Assembly: GCA_021825945.1 (NCBI GenBank)
Contig: JAKAFN010000001.1
Span: 186,001 to 250,000 of the forward strand
Direction: 5' to 3'
From: Pseudomonadota bacterium
GTDB lineage: Bacteria; Pseudomonadota; Gammaproteobacteria; Burkholderiales; Burkholderiaceae_F
Length of the DNA stretch: 64,000 nt
Shown here: positions 52,408 through 61,211 of the stretch, in pieces
How positions within the stretch are numbered: position 1 is the first letter of the stretch
Layout of the letters: each line of letters starts with the position of its first letter
The notes under the pieces: generated by a model
Told to the model about the DNA's origin: nothing
Databases searched by the model: none
The model's input: only the letters and a program-made list of their open reading frames with translations
Translations under genes and position numbers: made by a program

Positions 52408-54830
52408 GCAATGAGCGATTCATCCGCTTTTTCGATCGGCTCGGCATCGGCGACGTGCCGCAGGTGGGAGGCAAAAACGCGTCGCTCGGCGAGATGTATC
52501 GCAAGTTGTCGAGTCAGGGCGTGCGGGTTCCCAACGGTTTCGCCATCACGGCCGAGGCATACCGCTACATCCTCGACGCTGCCGGCGCCTGGGATGCCCT
52601 CCACGCGGCGATCGACGGACTCGATCCGGACGATGTGCAAGACCTCGCCCGCCGCGGCAGGCGTGCCCGCGAAATCATCTATGGTGCGAACCTTCCGAAA
52701 GATCTGGCGGCGGAGATCATCGCCGCGTACCGCAGGCTGCAGGAGCAATACGGCGACGACGTGAGCTTGGCGGTGCGTAGTTCGGCCACCGCGGAAGATC
52801 TACCCACCGCCAGTTTCGCCGGCCAGCAGGATACCTATCTCCATATTCGCGGCGACGAAATGCTCCTCGATGCGTGCCGCCGCGACTTCGCCAGCCTCTT
52901 CACCGATCGCGCCATCCACTATCGCATCGATCAGGGATTCGACCACTTCAAGGTGGCGCTGTCCATCGGGGTGATGAAAATGGTGCGCTCGGACCTATCC
53001 GCATCGGGGGTGATGTTCTCGCTCGACACGGAATCGGGGTTTCGCGACGTGGTGTTCATCACGGGTGCGTACGGCCTGGGCGAAAACATCGTCCAGGGCG
53101 CCGTCGATCCCGACGAGTTCTATGTCCACAAGCCCACGTTCTCCGCCGGATATCGCGCGGTGCTGCGCCGCAGCCTCGGCGACAAGGCCATAAAAATGGT
53201 GTTCGTCGAGGGCGAAACGCGCCGAACCACGCGCAACATTCCCACCCCAAAACCCGACCGGGAGCGGTTCTGTCTGAACGATACCGACGTGCTCGAGTTG
53301 GCGGACGCCGCAATCCGGATCGAACGACACTATGGCCATCCGATGGATATCGAATGGGCCAAGGACGGTTTGGACGGCAAGGTCTATATCGTCCAGGCCC
53401 GGCCTGAGACGGTGGCTTCGCAGCGACGCGCGACGCAAATCGAACGGTACGTGCTCGACGGTCGCGCCGATGTGCTCGCCACCGGCCGCTCCGTGGGCGA
53501 AAAAATCGCTGCCGGTTCGGCTCGGGTGATCGTCGACGTGGCGCACCTGTCGGCGTTCAAGCCAGGCGAGGTGCTGGTGGCCGATACCACGACGCCGGAC
53601 TGGGAACCGGTGATGAAAAGCGCCGCCGCCATCGTCACCAACCGCGGCGGGCGTACCTGTCATGCCGCGATCATCGCCCGCGAATTGGGTATCCCGGCCG
53701 TGGTCGGTGCCGGCAATGCCACCGGCTCCGTGGCTCCCGGAGAAACGGTCACCATCTCCTGCGCAGAAGGGGATCGGGGTACGGTGTACCGCGGCGCCGT
53801 ATCGTTCCATGTCGAGAAAGACGAGGTCGGCGACATGCCCCGGCCCGCGACCGGCATCATGATCAACATCGGGAACCCGGAAATCGCGTTCAAGACCTCG
53901 TTCCTGCCCAACGATGGGGTCGGCCTGGCGCGGATGGAGTTCGTCATCAACGAGTCGATCAAGGCGCATCCGCTGGCCCTGCTGCATCCGGAAAAGATCG
54001 ACGACGCGGCGGCGCGCCGTGTCGTCGAGCGTCTGCTGCGCGGCTATGCGGACGGCGCGCAATTTTTCGTGCAGCGGCTTTCCGAGGGAATCGGCACCAT
54101 CGCCGCGGCGTTCTGGCCCAAGCCGGTCGTGGTTCGCATGTCGGATTTCAAGTCCAACGAGTACGCGAGCCTGATCGGCGGCGCCGCATTCGAACCCGAC
54201 GAATCGAATCCCATGATCGGTTTCCGAGGCGCATCGCGCTACGCCCATCCGGCCTACGCCGAGGGCTTCCGACTGGAATGCGTGGCCATGAAGCGGGTGC
54301 GCGAGGACATGGGGCTGTCGAACGTCATCCTGATGCTGCCATTCGTTCGCCGGGTCAAGGAAGCCGATGAGGTGCTGGCAAAAATGGCCGAATACGGCCT
54401 CGCGCGCGGGGACAGGGGATTGCAGGTCTACGCCATGTGCGAAATTCCGAACAACGTCATCCTCATCGACCAGTTCGCCAAGCGCTTCGATGGGTTTTCG
54501 ATCGGTTCCAACGATCTCACCCAGCTCACGCTCGGCGTGGATCGCGACAGCGAAATTGTCGCCTTCGACTACGATGAACGCGACGACGGCGTGAAGGAGA
54601 TGATCCGCCTGGCCGTCGAGGGATGTCGCCGCAACGGCATTCATTCGGGGTTGTGCGGCCAGGCCCCATCGGACTACCCGGAAATGGCCGCGTATCTCGT
54701 TGAACTCGGCATCGACACCATGAGTCTGAATCCGGATACGGTAATCGCCACGACGCGGGATGTGCTCGCGGTCGAGGCTCGGCTGGGCCGCAAGCCGCGC
54801 GGCGCGACCGAAGGCGAAGGCGGCAAATGA
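52404..54830 (+). CDS. ppsA: Phosphoenolpyruvate synthase
   Basis: This 808-residue PEP synthase (pyruvate + ATP to PEP + AMP + Pi) feeds gluconeogenesis. The N-terminal ATP-grasp domain has VGGKNASLGEMYRKL, SLAVRSSATAEDLPTASFAGQQ and MKMVRSDLSASGVMFS. The swivelling phosphohistidine domain has GGRTCHAAIIARELGIPAVVG. The C-terminal PEP-binding domain has VRMSDFKSNEYASLIGG, MIGFRGASRYAHP, and the catalytic Cys in HSGLCGQAPSDYP. The start lies in the ATGA overlap with the toroid gene. It is followed by eno, linking pyruvate and PEP metabolism. Confidence 0.96.
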   Translation: MSNERFIRFFDRLGIGDVPQVGGKNASLGEMYRKLSSQGVRVPNGFAITAEAYRYILDAAGAWDALHAAIDGLDPDDVQDLARRGRRAREIIYGANLPKDLAAEIIAAYRRLQEQYGDDVSLAVRSSATAEDLPTASFAGQQDTYLHIRGDEMLLDACRRDFASLFTDRAIHYRIDQGFDHFKVALSIGVMKMVRSDLSASGVMFSLDTESGFRDVVFITGAYGLGENIVQGAVDPDEFYVHKPTFSAGYRAVLRRSLGDKAIKMVFVEGETRRTTRNIPTPKPDRERFCLNDTDVLELADAAIRIERHYGHPMDIEWAKDGLDGKVYIVQARPETVASQRRATQIERYVLDGRADVLATGRSVGEKIAAGSARVIVDVAHLSAFKPGEVLVADTTTPDWEPVMKSAAAIVTNRGGRTCHAAIIARELGIPAVVGAGNATGSVAPGETVTISCAEGDRGTVYRGAVSFHVEKDEVGDMPRPATGIMINIGNPEIAFKTSFLPNDGVGLARMEFVINESIKAHPLALLHPEKIDDAAARRVVERLLRGYADGAQFFVQRLSEGIGTIAAAFWPKPVVVRMSDFKSNEYASLIGGAAFEPDESNPMIGFRGASRYAHPAYAEGFRLECVAMKRVREDMGLSNVILMLPFVRRVKEADEVLAKMAEYGLARGDRGLQVYAMCEIPNNVILIDQFAKRFDGFSIGSNDLTQLTLGVDRDSEIVAFDYDERDDGVKEMIRLAVEGCRRNGIHSGLCGQAPSDYPEMAAYLVELGIDTMSLNPDTVIATTRDVLAVEARLGRKPRGATEGEGGK

Positions 54831-54853
54831 ACCCCCCTCCACGGAGCAACCCC

Positions 54854-56212
54854 ATGAATTCCAGCATTGCCGCCCTGACCGCCCGCGAAATCCTCGATTC
54901 GCGCGGCAACCCGACGGTCGAGGTCGATTGCCGGCTCGCCTCCGGCATCACGGCGCGCGCCGCCGTTCCTTCCGGGGCATCCACCGGATCGCGCGAGGCG
55001 GTAGAACTGCGCGACGGCGATGCGAAACGTTTTGGCGGAAAAGGGGTGCGCAAGGCAGTCGCGCACGTCAACGACATTCTTGCGCCGCAACTCGTCGGCC
55101 GCGATGCGCGCGAGCAGGCGCAGATCGATGCGGCGATGAACGCCCGGGATGGCACGGACAACAAGGCCAATCTGGGTGCCAATGCCATCCTCGGCGTCTC
55201 GCTGGCCGTGGCGCGCGCGGCGGCGTTGGCCGGTGACGTGCCCCTATACCGCTACCTCGGCGGACCCGATGCGAACCGGCTGCCGGTGCCGCACATGAAT
55301 ATCCTCAATGGTGGTGTGCACGCGCATTGGCAAGGAGCCGATTTTCAGGAATTCATGATCGCCCCGTTGGGCGCCGCCACGTTGCGCGAGGCGGTCGAAT
55401 GGGGCGCAGAGGTCTACCATGCGCTGCAGTCGATCCTCCACGCCAAGGGGCTGTCGGTCGGCGTGGGCGACGAAGGCGGATTTGCTCCGCAGGTGAAGTC
55501 TAACGAGCAGCCGCTGGAGCTCATCCAGGCGGCGATCGAGCAAACCGGGCTGCGGCCGGGAACCGATGTCGCGATCGCGATCGACCCGGCGTCGAGCGAA
55601 TTCTTCGAGGAAGGACGGTATTACCACCTGCGCACCGAGCAGCGCCGGCTGGAGGCGCCGGAGATGGTCGAATATTACGTGCGCCTGGTGCACGCGCACC
55701 CGATCGTGCTGCTCGAAGATGGCATGGCCGAGGACGACTGGGCCGGCTGGAAACGGCTCAACGCGGCGTTGGGCGAGCGCATCGAACTGGTGGGCGACGA
55801 CATCTTTTGCACCAACCCGAGGATCATCGCCCGCGGCATCGCAGAGAATATCGCCAACGCGGTGCTGATCAAGCTCAACCAGATCGGAACCCTCACCGAA
55901 ACCATCGCCGCCACGCGGCTGGCTCGGGATCATGGCTGGGGGGCGTTCGTGTCGCACCGCTCGGGCGAGACGGTCGACAGTTTCATCGCCGACCTCACCG
56001 TCGCGCTCGATACCGGCCACATCAAGACCGGGGCGCCTGCGCGCGGCGAGCGGGTGGAGAAATACAATCAGCTCATGCGCATCGAGCAGGGGCTCGGCAC
56101 GGCGGCGCGCTATGCGGGCGCCGGCGCGTATGTGCGCGCTCCCCGCTTCGGACACGAACGCGTGCAAGACGCGGGCTCGCATCCTCACGCTGCTCCTGCT
56201 CGAACGCGCTGA
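54854..56212 (+). CDS. eno: Enolase, divergent form
   Basis: This 452-residue enolase (2-phosphoglycerate to PEP) keeps every catalytic residue: Ser loop PSGASTGSREA, QEFM Glu, VGDEGGFAPQ, the metal Asp in IDPASSEF, Glu in LLEDGMAEDDW, Asp in VGDDIFCTN, the catalytic Lys in LIKLNQIG, SHRSGET, and IKTGAPARGERV. It is divergent in the loop NGGVHAHWQGADFQEF, where most enolases have GGxHADNNVDIQEF. The protein also has a tail of about 25 extra residues after YAGAGAYV. It may be the only enolase or a paralogue. ATG 54854 follows GGAG; ATG 54827 (overlapping ppsA) is an alternative. Confidence 0.93.
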   Translation: MNSSIAALTAREILDSRGNPTVEVDCRLASGITARAAVPSGASTGSREAVELRDGDAKRFGGKGVRKAVAHVNDILAPQLVGRDAREQAQIDAAMNARDGTDNKANLGANAILGVSLAVARAAALAGDVPLYRYLGGPDANRLPVPHMNILNGGVHAHWQGADFQEFMIAPLGAATLREAVEWGAEVYHALQSILHAKGLSVGVGDEGGFAPQVKSNEQPLELIQAAIEQTGLRPGTDVAIAIDPASSEFFEEGRYYHLRTEQRRLEAPEMVEYYVRLVHAHPIVLLEDGMAEDDWAGWKRLNAALGERIELVGDDIFCTNPRIIARGIAENIANAVLIKLNQIGTLTETIAATRLARDHGWGAFVSHRSGETVDSFIADLTVALDTGHIKTGAPARGERVEKYNQLMRIEQGLGTAARYAGAGAYVRAPRFGHERVQDAGSHPHAAPARTR

Positions 56213-56263
56213 ACCACGGTCATGGGATCGGTCTTGGCGAGACGGCGATCGCTTTGACATCGT

Positions 56264-56288
56264 TGATCCGTTCTTTTCGAACGGATCA
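56264..56288. repeat. Inverted repeat downstream of eno
   Basis: A perfect 10-bp inverted repeat (TGATCCGTTC / GAACGGATCA) with a 5-nt TTTTC loop lies 52 bp after the eno stop. It has no T run after it on the plus strand. It may be a weak terminator or an insertion-site trace. Confidence 0.45.
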
Positions 56289-56328
56289 TCGGCGATACGG
56301 TGAAATCATTGCACCCTGGATGATCGGG

Positions 56329-56772
56329 TCACGATCGCTTGAACGCCAATAACAGGACACCACCCGCCACCATCGCAATACCAGACCACTCCCGGAGCGA
56401 CGGTCGTTCTCCAAGAAACGCGAATGCAAACACAGCCACCAAGACCATGCTGAGTTTATCGACCGGCGCAACCTTGGAGGCATCGCCGATCTTGAGAGCG
56501 CGGAAGTAGCAGACCCACGACGCTCCTGTCGCCAAGCCGGATAGTCCGAGAAAAAGCCACGTCCTGGGCGGTAACTCCAAGGGATTGGCCCATTTTCCCG
56601 TGTAGACGACAAACGCAGACAACACGACGATGATGATGGCGGTTCGGATCAAGGTGGCCAGATCGGAATCAACCCCCTGAATCCCGACCTTGGCAAAAAT
56701 GGCCGTCAGCGCGGCAAACACAGCCGACAGTAGTGCCCAATAGAACCAACCAGTTGAAGTATCCGATACCAT
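56329..56772 (-). CDS. EamA-family membrane protein (single-domain)
   Basis: This 147-residue protein is a single EamA/DMT unit of about five helices: WFYWALLSAVFAALTAIFAK, LIRTAIIIVVLSAFVVYTG, TWLFLGLSGLATGASWVCYF, LSMVLVAVFAFAFLGE and SGIAMVAGGVLLLAF. Typical DMT transporters have two such units in about 300 residues. The half-size form is a recognised family (acting as dimers), so it need not be truncated. ATG 56772 gives a start right before the first helix. It lies in a patch with mobile-element remnants. The substrate is unknown. Confidence 0.8.
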   Translation of the reverse strand: MVSDTSTGWFYWALLSAVFAALTAIFAKVGIQGVDSDLATLIRTAIIIVVLSAFVVYTGKWANPLELPPRTWLFLGLSGLATGASWVCYFRALKIGDASKVAPVDKLSMVLVAVFAFAFLGERPSLREWSGIAMVAGGVLLLAFKRS

Positions 56773-56892
56773 TCTCTTTCCGTTTCTCAAATCATTCGTT
56801 CATGAGCACGATAACGGAAACGTTTCGGCCGGTCCGCTGCGTTTCATCGTACGCAATGGGATGGACGCCTCCACCTGCAGCGTAAAGTAAGA

Positions 56893-57277
56893 TGAGCCAC
56901 CCGAAACCCTGGCCATAGGCGTCCTCCGCTGGGGTCAACGTCGAGACGATCCGCTTCCATCGACGCAAAGGCTTGATGCAGGAGCCCGACCGGCCCTTGG
57001 GTGGCATTCGTCGCTACGGTGAGCCCGATCTGGCGCGCGTGCGCTTTCAAATCGGCCCGGCGCCTGGGATTCAACCTGGACGGGGTCGGGGATTTGTGAA
57101 ATGAAGATCGAGGATGGACCGCAATGCTCCGAGGCCCGTGCGCAGGCCGAGCGTACGCTGGGCGATGTGCACGACCGCTTGGCCGACCGCGGCATCGACG
57201 TCGTGCAGCAGGATCTAGTGCAGTGCTGCTGTGCCGCCAACGGCGAAGTGCGCTGTCCAATGATCCAGGCCCTGTAG
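56893..57277 (+). pseudogene. merR: merR mercury-type regulator, broken by frameshifts
   Basis: Pieces of one MerR-family activator (closest to mercury MerR) lie in order but in different frames. They are ETLAIGV (from 56903), GVNVETIRF through [16 protein letters not shown] (to about 57047), [16 protein letters not shown] (57049-57096), and [12 protein letters not shown] through CPMIQAL (57101-57277). The last segment keeps two of the three mercury-binding Cys positions, matching ELVCACHARRGNVSCPLI as [18 protein letters not shown]. At least three frameshifts separate the segments, so no functional protein can be made. Loss of the HTH start is also seen. A mer operon is absent. Confidence 0.85.
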
Positions 57278-57288
57278 GAGGCGTGACG

Positions 57289-57624
57289 ATGGAGTTGATG
57301 AGAGTCGCCATCTTGTTTGCTGTCACGGCGGTCGCGGAAATCGTCGGCTGCTACTTGCCCTGGCTCGTCCTCAAGCAGGACAAGCCCGCGTGGCTGCTGA
57401 TACCGGCGGCGCTATCGCTCGGGCTGTTTGCATGGCTGCTGACGCTGCACCCGACGGCGGCGGGGCGCACCTACGCGGCCTACGGCGGGATGTACACCGC
57501 TGTCGCGCTGGTCTGGCTGCATATCGTCGAAGGCGTGGCCCTGACCCGCTGGGACGTCGCGGGAGCCAGCATCGCCATGGTCGGGATGGCGGTCATCGCG
57601 CTGCAGCCTTCAACGGCTGGGTGA
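57289..57624 (+). CDS. YnfA/UPF0060-family membrane protein
   Basis: This 111-residue intact four-helix small membrane protein is of the UPF0060 (YnfA) family, some members of which are SMR-like efflux proteins. It shows [59 protein letters not shown], and [20 protein letters not shown]. The Y-A-A-Y-G-G-x-Y motif is typical. AGGAGG lies 7 bases upstream. It directly follows the merR pseudogene in a decayed island, so it may be a passenger gene kept by chance or by selection. Confidence 0.9.
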   Translation: MELMRVAILFAVTAVAEIVGCYLPWLVLKQDKPAWLLIPAALSLGLFAWLLTLHPTAAGRTYAAYGGMYTAVALVWLHIVEGVALTRWDVAGASIAMVGMAVIALQPSTAG

Positions 57625-57841
57625 CCGCTGCCTCTATCCGTGTCGGCCCTGAACATCGGTGTACCGGCAAGGGGGAGGTCAAGAGCCCAGGCCGGGAAGC
57701 TGCGCCAACACTAGTGGAGCTCCGGGCAAAAAAACCAACCGAGCGGGGTTGGGGCTTTGGGTATTGGTGGCAGACAGTTGACCATGTGCTGACTGTGAGC
57801 CTCACGACCACCACCCGGGCTGATCACCCACACCACAACAG

Positions 57842-57876
57842 GTGGGGAAATTTACTCCGGCCAAAGTGGGGAAATT
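57842..57876. repeat. Direct repeats at the first end of an IS21-type remnant
   Basis: Two copies of the 11-mer GTGGGGAAATT start at 57842 and 57866, 24 bp apart. Such tandem repeats near the ends are typical of IS21-family elements, where they bind IstA. Confidence 0.6.
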
Positions 57877-58040
57877 CCAACCGGCGTTGACACACGCTGT
57901 TTGTAGCGCGGCACATCCTCGGCCGATAAATACCGTGTGACCGTATTGCGGGACACCCCCAGGCGCTGTGCAATCTCCCTCCGCGACAGGCCTTGGGCCT
58001 TGAGCACATGGATCTGCATCCACTGTTCCTTCCGAAGCAT
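57852..58040 (-). pseudogene. IstA-like IS21 transposase fragment
   Basis: Only the first about 45 residues of an IS21 IstA are present: MLRKEQWMQIHVLKAQGLSR, with helix-turn-helix REIAQRLGVSRNTVTRYL. After that the sequence diverges (KQRVSTPVGISPL). The catalytic DDE domain and IstB are missing, so the gene is dead. The fragment is flanked by IS21-type terminal repeats on both sides, consistent with a large internal deletion. Confidence 0.8.
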
Positions 58041-58077
58041 CGTTGGCCCCCGCGCAAAAAGGGCCAACTCTACGAAC

Positions 58078-58127
58078 AAGTGGTTCCGTTTTACTTTGCG
58101 CGAAGTGGCTCATTTTTACTTTGCGCG
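58078..58127. repeat. Tandem 25-mer repeats at the second end of an IS21-type remnant
   Basis: Two adjacent 25-bp units (58078-58102 and 58103-58127) differ at three positions and share TTTTACTTTGCGCG. They sit upstream of the istA start (minus strand), as expected of the IS21 left end. Confidence 0.65.
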
Positions 58128-58144
58128 CAACACCATCGCCGCGC

Positions 58145-58348
58145 ACCCTGGAAGACCAAGGAATCCGTCGAGCTGGCGACCCTGGAATGGGTCGCCTAGT
58201 TCAACAACCACCGCCTCATGGAGCCCTGGGCTATATCCCTCCCGCAGAAGCTGAGGCAAACTACTACCGGCAACTCGCCAGTCATACCGCCATGCCGGTA
58301 TGGCTTAAACCAACCAGCCTCCACGGAACCCGGGGCGGTTCAAGGCCG
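58145..58348 (+). pseudogene. IS3-family transposase C-terminal remnant
   Basis: This is the end of an IS3-type OrfB: WKTKESVELATLEWVA, a TAG in place of a codon, then FNNHRLMEP, and in another frame GYIPPAEAEANYYRQLA and LKPTSLHGTRGGSR. Those are the typical last residues of IS3 transposases (EWVxWFNxxRLLEPxGYIPPAEAE...YY). The nonsense codon and the frameshift show decay. The catalytic DDE part is missing upstream, where it meets the IS21 remnant. Confidence 0.8.
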
Positions 58349-58437
58349 CGAAGGGCCAAAACTGTGGGAATGGGAGGAGTGCCGCTCGCGAGGCGAATCC
58401 GAGAAGCGCCGCCAGAACTGGCGCATACGGCAGACGT

Positions 58438-58466
58438 GAAAAAGCCCGAAACGAGTTCGGGCTTTT
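58438..58466 (-). terminator. Intrinsic terminator of tRNA-Phe
   Basis: A stem AAAAGCCCGAA / TTCGGGCTTTT with a short loop lies 6 bp after the 3' end of tRNA-Phe. On the minus strand the stem ends in CTTTTTC. Confidence 0.85.
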
Positions 58467-58471
58467 GAATA

Positions 58472-58547
<76 letters not shown>

Positions 58548-58653
58548 TTATCCGTACCGATGCCCTTGGAGCCGGCACCGTGCGGAGCCCGCGATTATAT
58601 CCCAGGCGGAAAATCCGGGCATCGTTTTCGGGCACCCGATACAATCGGCGCGC

Positions 58654-60324
58654 ATGAACCCCCCTACGGAACCCCCGGGTGCCGGTGCCGTTTCCGTGCC
58701 GGACGTCGACGTCATCGTCATCGGCACGGGGTTGGCCGGGCTAACGACGGCATTGGAGCTCGCCGACCACCGCCGCGTGCTGCTGATCGACAAGCAGGAA
58801 TTGGGAGCGGGGGCGAGCGACAAGGCGCAAGGCGGGATCGCTGCGTCGCTCGACCCGCAGGGCGTGGAGTCTCACGTCCGCGACACCTTGATCGCCGGCG
58901 CCGGGCTATGCGACGAAGCGGCGACGCGGTTCATCCTCGAGCGGGGCGGTCAAGCGGTGCAGTGGCTGATCGCGCAGGGGGTGCCGTTCACCACCGATCG
59001 CGCGCATGGCCACGAGTATCACCTGGGGCGCGAGGGCGGGCATAGCTGTCGGCGCATTTTCCATGTTGCCGACTCGACCGGCCATACCATTCAGTCGACG
59101 CTCATATCGAAAGTGCGCGCTCACCCCAACATCCTCGTGTGGGAGCGGCAGATGGCGGTCGACCTGATCGTCCGCGACGGCCGCTGCGCCGGCGTGTATG
59201 TGCAGGAGGTCCCCGCCGGGGTGGTGCGTGCGCTGGGCGCCCGCTGTGTCGTGTTGGCCAACGGGGGAGCGGGCAAGGTCTATCTGTACACGACCAATCC
59301 GGACTGCGCGACCGGCGACGGCATCGCCATGGCCTGGCGCGCGGGTTGCCGCATCGCCAACATGGAGTTCATCCAGTTCCATCCGACCTGCCTGTATCAC
59401 CCGTACGCCAAATCTTTTCTGATCAGTGAGGCCGTCCGCGGCGAGGGGGGCATCCTCCGGTTGCCGCCGTCGGCCGGTGCCGAGGCGGGTCGGCGCTTCA
59501 TGCCGGACCATGACGCCCGGGCCGAGCTTGCGCCGCGCGACATCGTCGCCCGCAGCATCGACCACGAGATGAAACGTCTGGGCATCGACTATGTGCATCT
59601 GGATGTCACGCACCTGGGGGGGGATTTCCTCCAGGAGCATTTTCCAATGATCCATGCCCGCTGCCTGGAGCTGGGCATCGACATCGCCCGGGAGCCGATT
59701 CCGGTCGTTCCGGCGGCGCACTACACCTGCGGGGGCGTGGTCACGGATGTCGTCGGTCATACGGACGTTCCCGGCCTCTATGCCGTGGGCGAGGTCGCGT
59801 GTACGGGGCTGCACGGAGCCAATCGCTTGGCGTCCAATTCGCTGCTCGAATGCGTCGTGGTCGGTCGTGCGATTGCCGCCGACATCCGGATCCAGACCCC
59901 GCCGGCGGTGGTTGCGGTGCCGGAATGGGACGATACGCGGGTGCGCGACAGCGACGAAGAGGTGGTGATCTCGCACAACTGGGACGAGTTGCGCCGCTGC
60001 ATGTGGAACTACGTCGGGATCGTACGCAGTACCAAACGCCTCGAACGTGCCCGGCGCCGCATCGCGATGCTGCGCGAGGAGATCCAGGAATACTATGCGC
60101 AATTCCACGTGACGCGGGACTTGCTCGAACTGCGTAACCTCGTCGACGTCGCCACACTCATCGTGGCGAGCGCACTGGCGCGACGGGAGAGCCGGGGATT
60201 GCACTATTCGCGGGATTTTCCCCAGGCGGCGGGCAACCCGGCGCCGACCGTTCTCGCTCCCCGCGCATCGCGACGTGGGCCCGCCGCTGCGGCGATTCCC
60301 CAGTCCCCCCGCGGGATGGCGTGA
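58654..60324 (+). CDS. nadB: L-aspartate oxidase
   Basis: This 556-residue FAD enzyme oxidises L-aspartate to iminoaspartate, the first step of de novo NAD synthesis. FAD-binding VIVIGTGLAGLTTALELADH, DKAQGGIAASLDPQGVESH, EGGHSCRRIFHVADSTGHTI, MEFIQFHPTCLYHP, the active-site region EAVRGEGGIL, HYTCGGVVTDVVGHT and GEVACTGLHGANRLASNSLLE are all family motifs. A C-terminal extension of about 30 residues is Pro/Ala/Arg-rich. nadA and nadC are not nearby. ATG 58654 is the first good start after the tRNA promoter region. Confidence 0.96.
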   Translation: MNPPTEPPGAGAVSVPDVDVIVIGTGLAGLTTALELADHRRVLLIDKQELGAGASDKAQGGIAASLDPQGVESHVRDTLIAGAGLCDEAATRFILERGGQAVQWLIAQGVPFTTDRAHGHEYHLGREGGHSCRRIFHVADSTGHTIQSTLISKVRAHPNILVWERQMAVDLIVRDGRCAGVYVQEVPAGVVRALGARCVVLANGGAGKVYLYTTNPDCATGDGIAMAWRAGCRIANMEFIQFHPTCLYHPYAKSFLISEAVRGEGGILRLPPSAGAEAGRRFMPDHDARAELAPRDIVARSIDHEMKRLGIDYVHLDVTHLGGDFLQEHFPMIHARCLELGIDIAREPIPVVPAAHYTCGGVVTDVVGHTDVPGLYAVGEVACTGLHGANRLASNSLLECVVVGRAIAADIRIQTPPAVVAVPEWDDTRVRDSDEEVVISHNWDELRRCMWNYVGIVRSTKRLERARRRIAMLREEIQEYYAQFHVTRDLLELRNLVDVATLIVASALARRESRGLHYSRDFPQAAGNPAPTVLAPRASRRGPAAAAIPQSPRGMA

Positions 60325-60358
60325 GCGCGCGCCGGCTTCGGATATGCCCCGTCGGCCG

Positions 60359-61162
60359 CTACGGTCCCGGGTGGCCGCGGAACAGGCGGGCCAATTCGGC
60401 CCCTGGTTCGGGCGCCCGCATGAAGGCTTCTCCGACCAGGAACGCGTTTACGCCGGCCTCGCGCATGCGGCGCACGTCGTCGGGGGCGAGGATGCCGCTT
60501 TCGGTGACGATCCGTCGACCCGCCTCGATCCTTGGCAGCAGGTCGATCGTGGTCTGTAGGGAGACCGCGAAGCTGCGCAGATTCCGGTTGTTGACCCCGA
60601 GCAGCGGGGTACGCAAGCGCTGTGCGCGATCGCATTCCTGGGCGTCGTGCACCTCGACCAGGACCGCCATGCCCAAGGCCGTCGCGCAGTCCTCCAGTGC
60701 CTGCAGTCGCGCGTCATCGAGGGCGGCGACGATCAGCAGGATGCAATCTGCGCCGGCGGCCCGCGCTTCATAGACTTGGTATTCGTCGACCAGGAAATCC
60801 TTGCGCAGTACCGGAAGATCGACGATCTTGCGTACGGCATCGATATGGCTCAGCGCTCCCTGGAAAAACTGCAGGTCGGTGAGCACGGAAAGGCAGGTGG
60901 CACCGTAGCGCGCGTAGCTCCGGGCGATGGCGGGCGGGTCGAACGGATCGCGCAGCACACCCTTGGATGGGGATGCCTTTTTGATTTCCGCGATCACGCC
61001 GGCTTCGCCGGCGGCGATGCGGTTTTCGATCGCACCGGCGAAGTCGCGCACGTCACGCCGCGCTTCGGCGCGGGCACGCAGCGCCGCCAGCGGCTCCGCG
61101 GCGCGTGCCGCAGCGATTTCTTGGCTCTTTACGGCGAGGATTTTGCGCAGGATGTCGGACAT
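60359..61162 (-). CDS. trpC: Indole-3-glycerol-phosphate synthase
   Basis: TrpC closes the indole ring of indole-3-glycerol phosphate in tryptophan synthesis. The 267-residue TIM barrel starts [18 protein letters not shown] and has the catalytic Lys in [29 protein letters not shown], the catalytic Lys in [32 protein letters not shown] and the phosphate-binding [15 protein letters not shown] 61162 is preferred over the one four codons upstream. It is the last gene of trpGDC. Confidence 0.96.
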   Translation of the reverse strand: MSDILRKILAVKSQEIAAARAAEPLAALRARAEARRDVRDFAGAIENRIAAGEAGVIAEIKKASPSKGVLRDPFDPPAIARSYARYGATCLSVLTDLQFFQGALSHIDAVRKIVDLPVLRKDFLVDEYQVYEARAAGADCILLIVAALDDARLQALEDCATALGMAVLVEVHDAQECDRAQRLRTPLLGVNNRNLRSFAVSLQTTIDLLPRIEAGRRIVTESGILAPDDVRRMREAGVNAFLVGEAFMRAPEPGAELARLFRGHPGP

Positions 61163-61211
61163 ATGTCGTCGCATTTCCCACTCGATCTGCGGGAGCGGGG
61201 AGTCGGGGTTG

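Noticed and set aside
52995..54842. 615-codon open frame antisense to ppsA
   Set aside because: It lies entirely opposite conserved PEP synthase sequence and has no recognisable domain.
56792..57326. Minus-strand open frames of 71-160 codons in the decayed patch
   Set aside because: They have no motifs and run opposite the merR pseudogene, whose plus-strand segments match MerR clearly.
56213..58471. Site-specific integrase or att direct repeats for the tRNA-Phe patch
   Set aside because: No integrase fragment was found, and the tRNA 3' end sequence has no visible second copy near eno.
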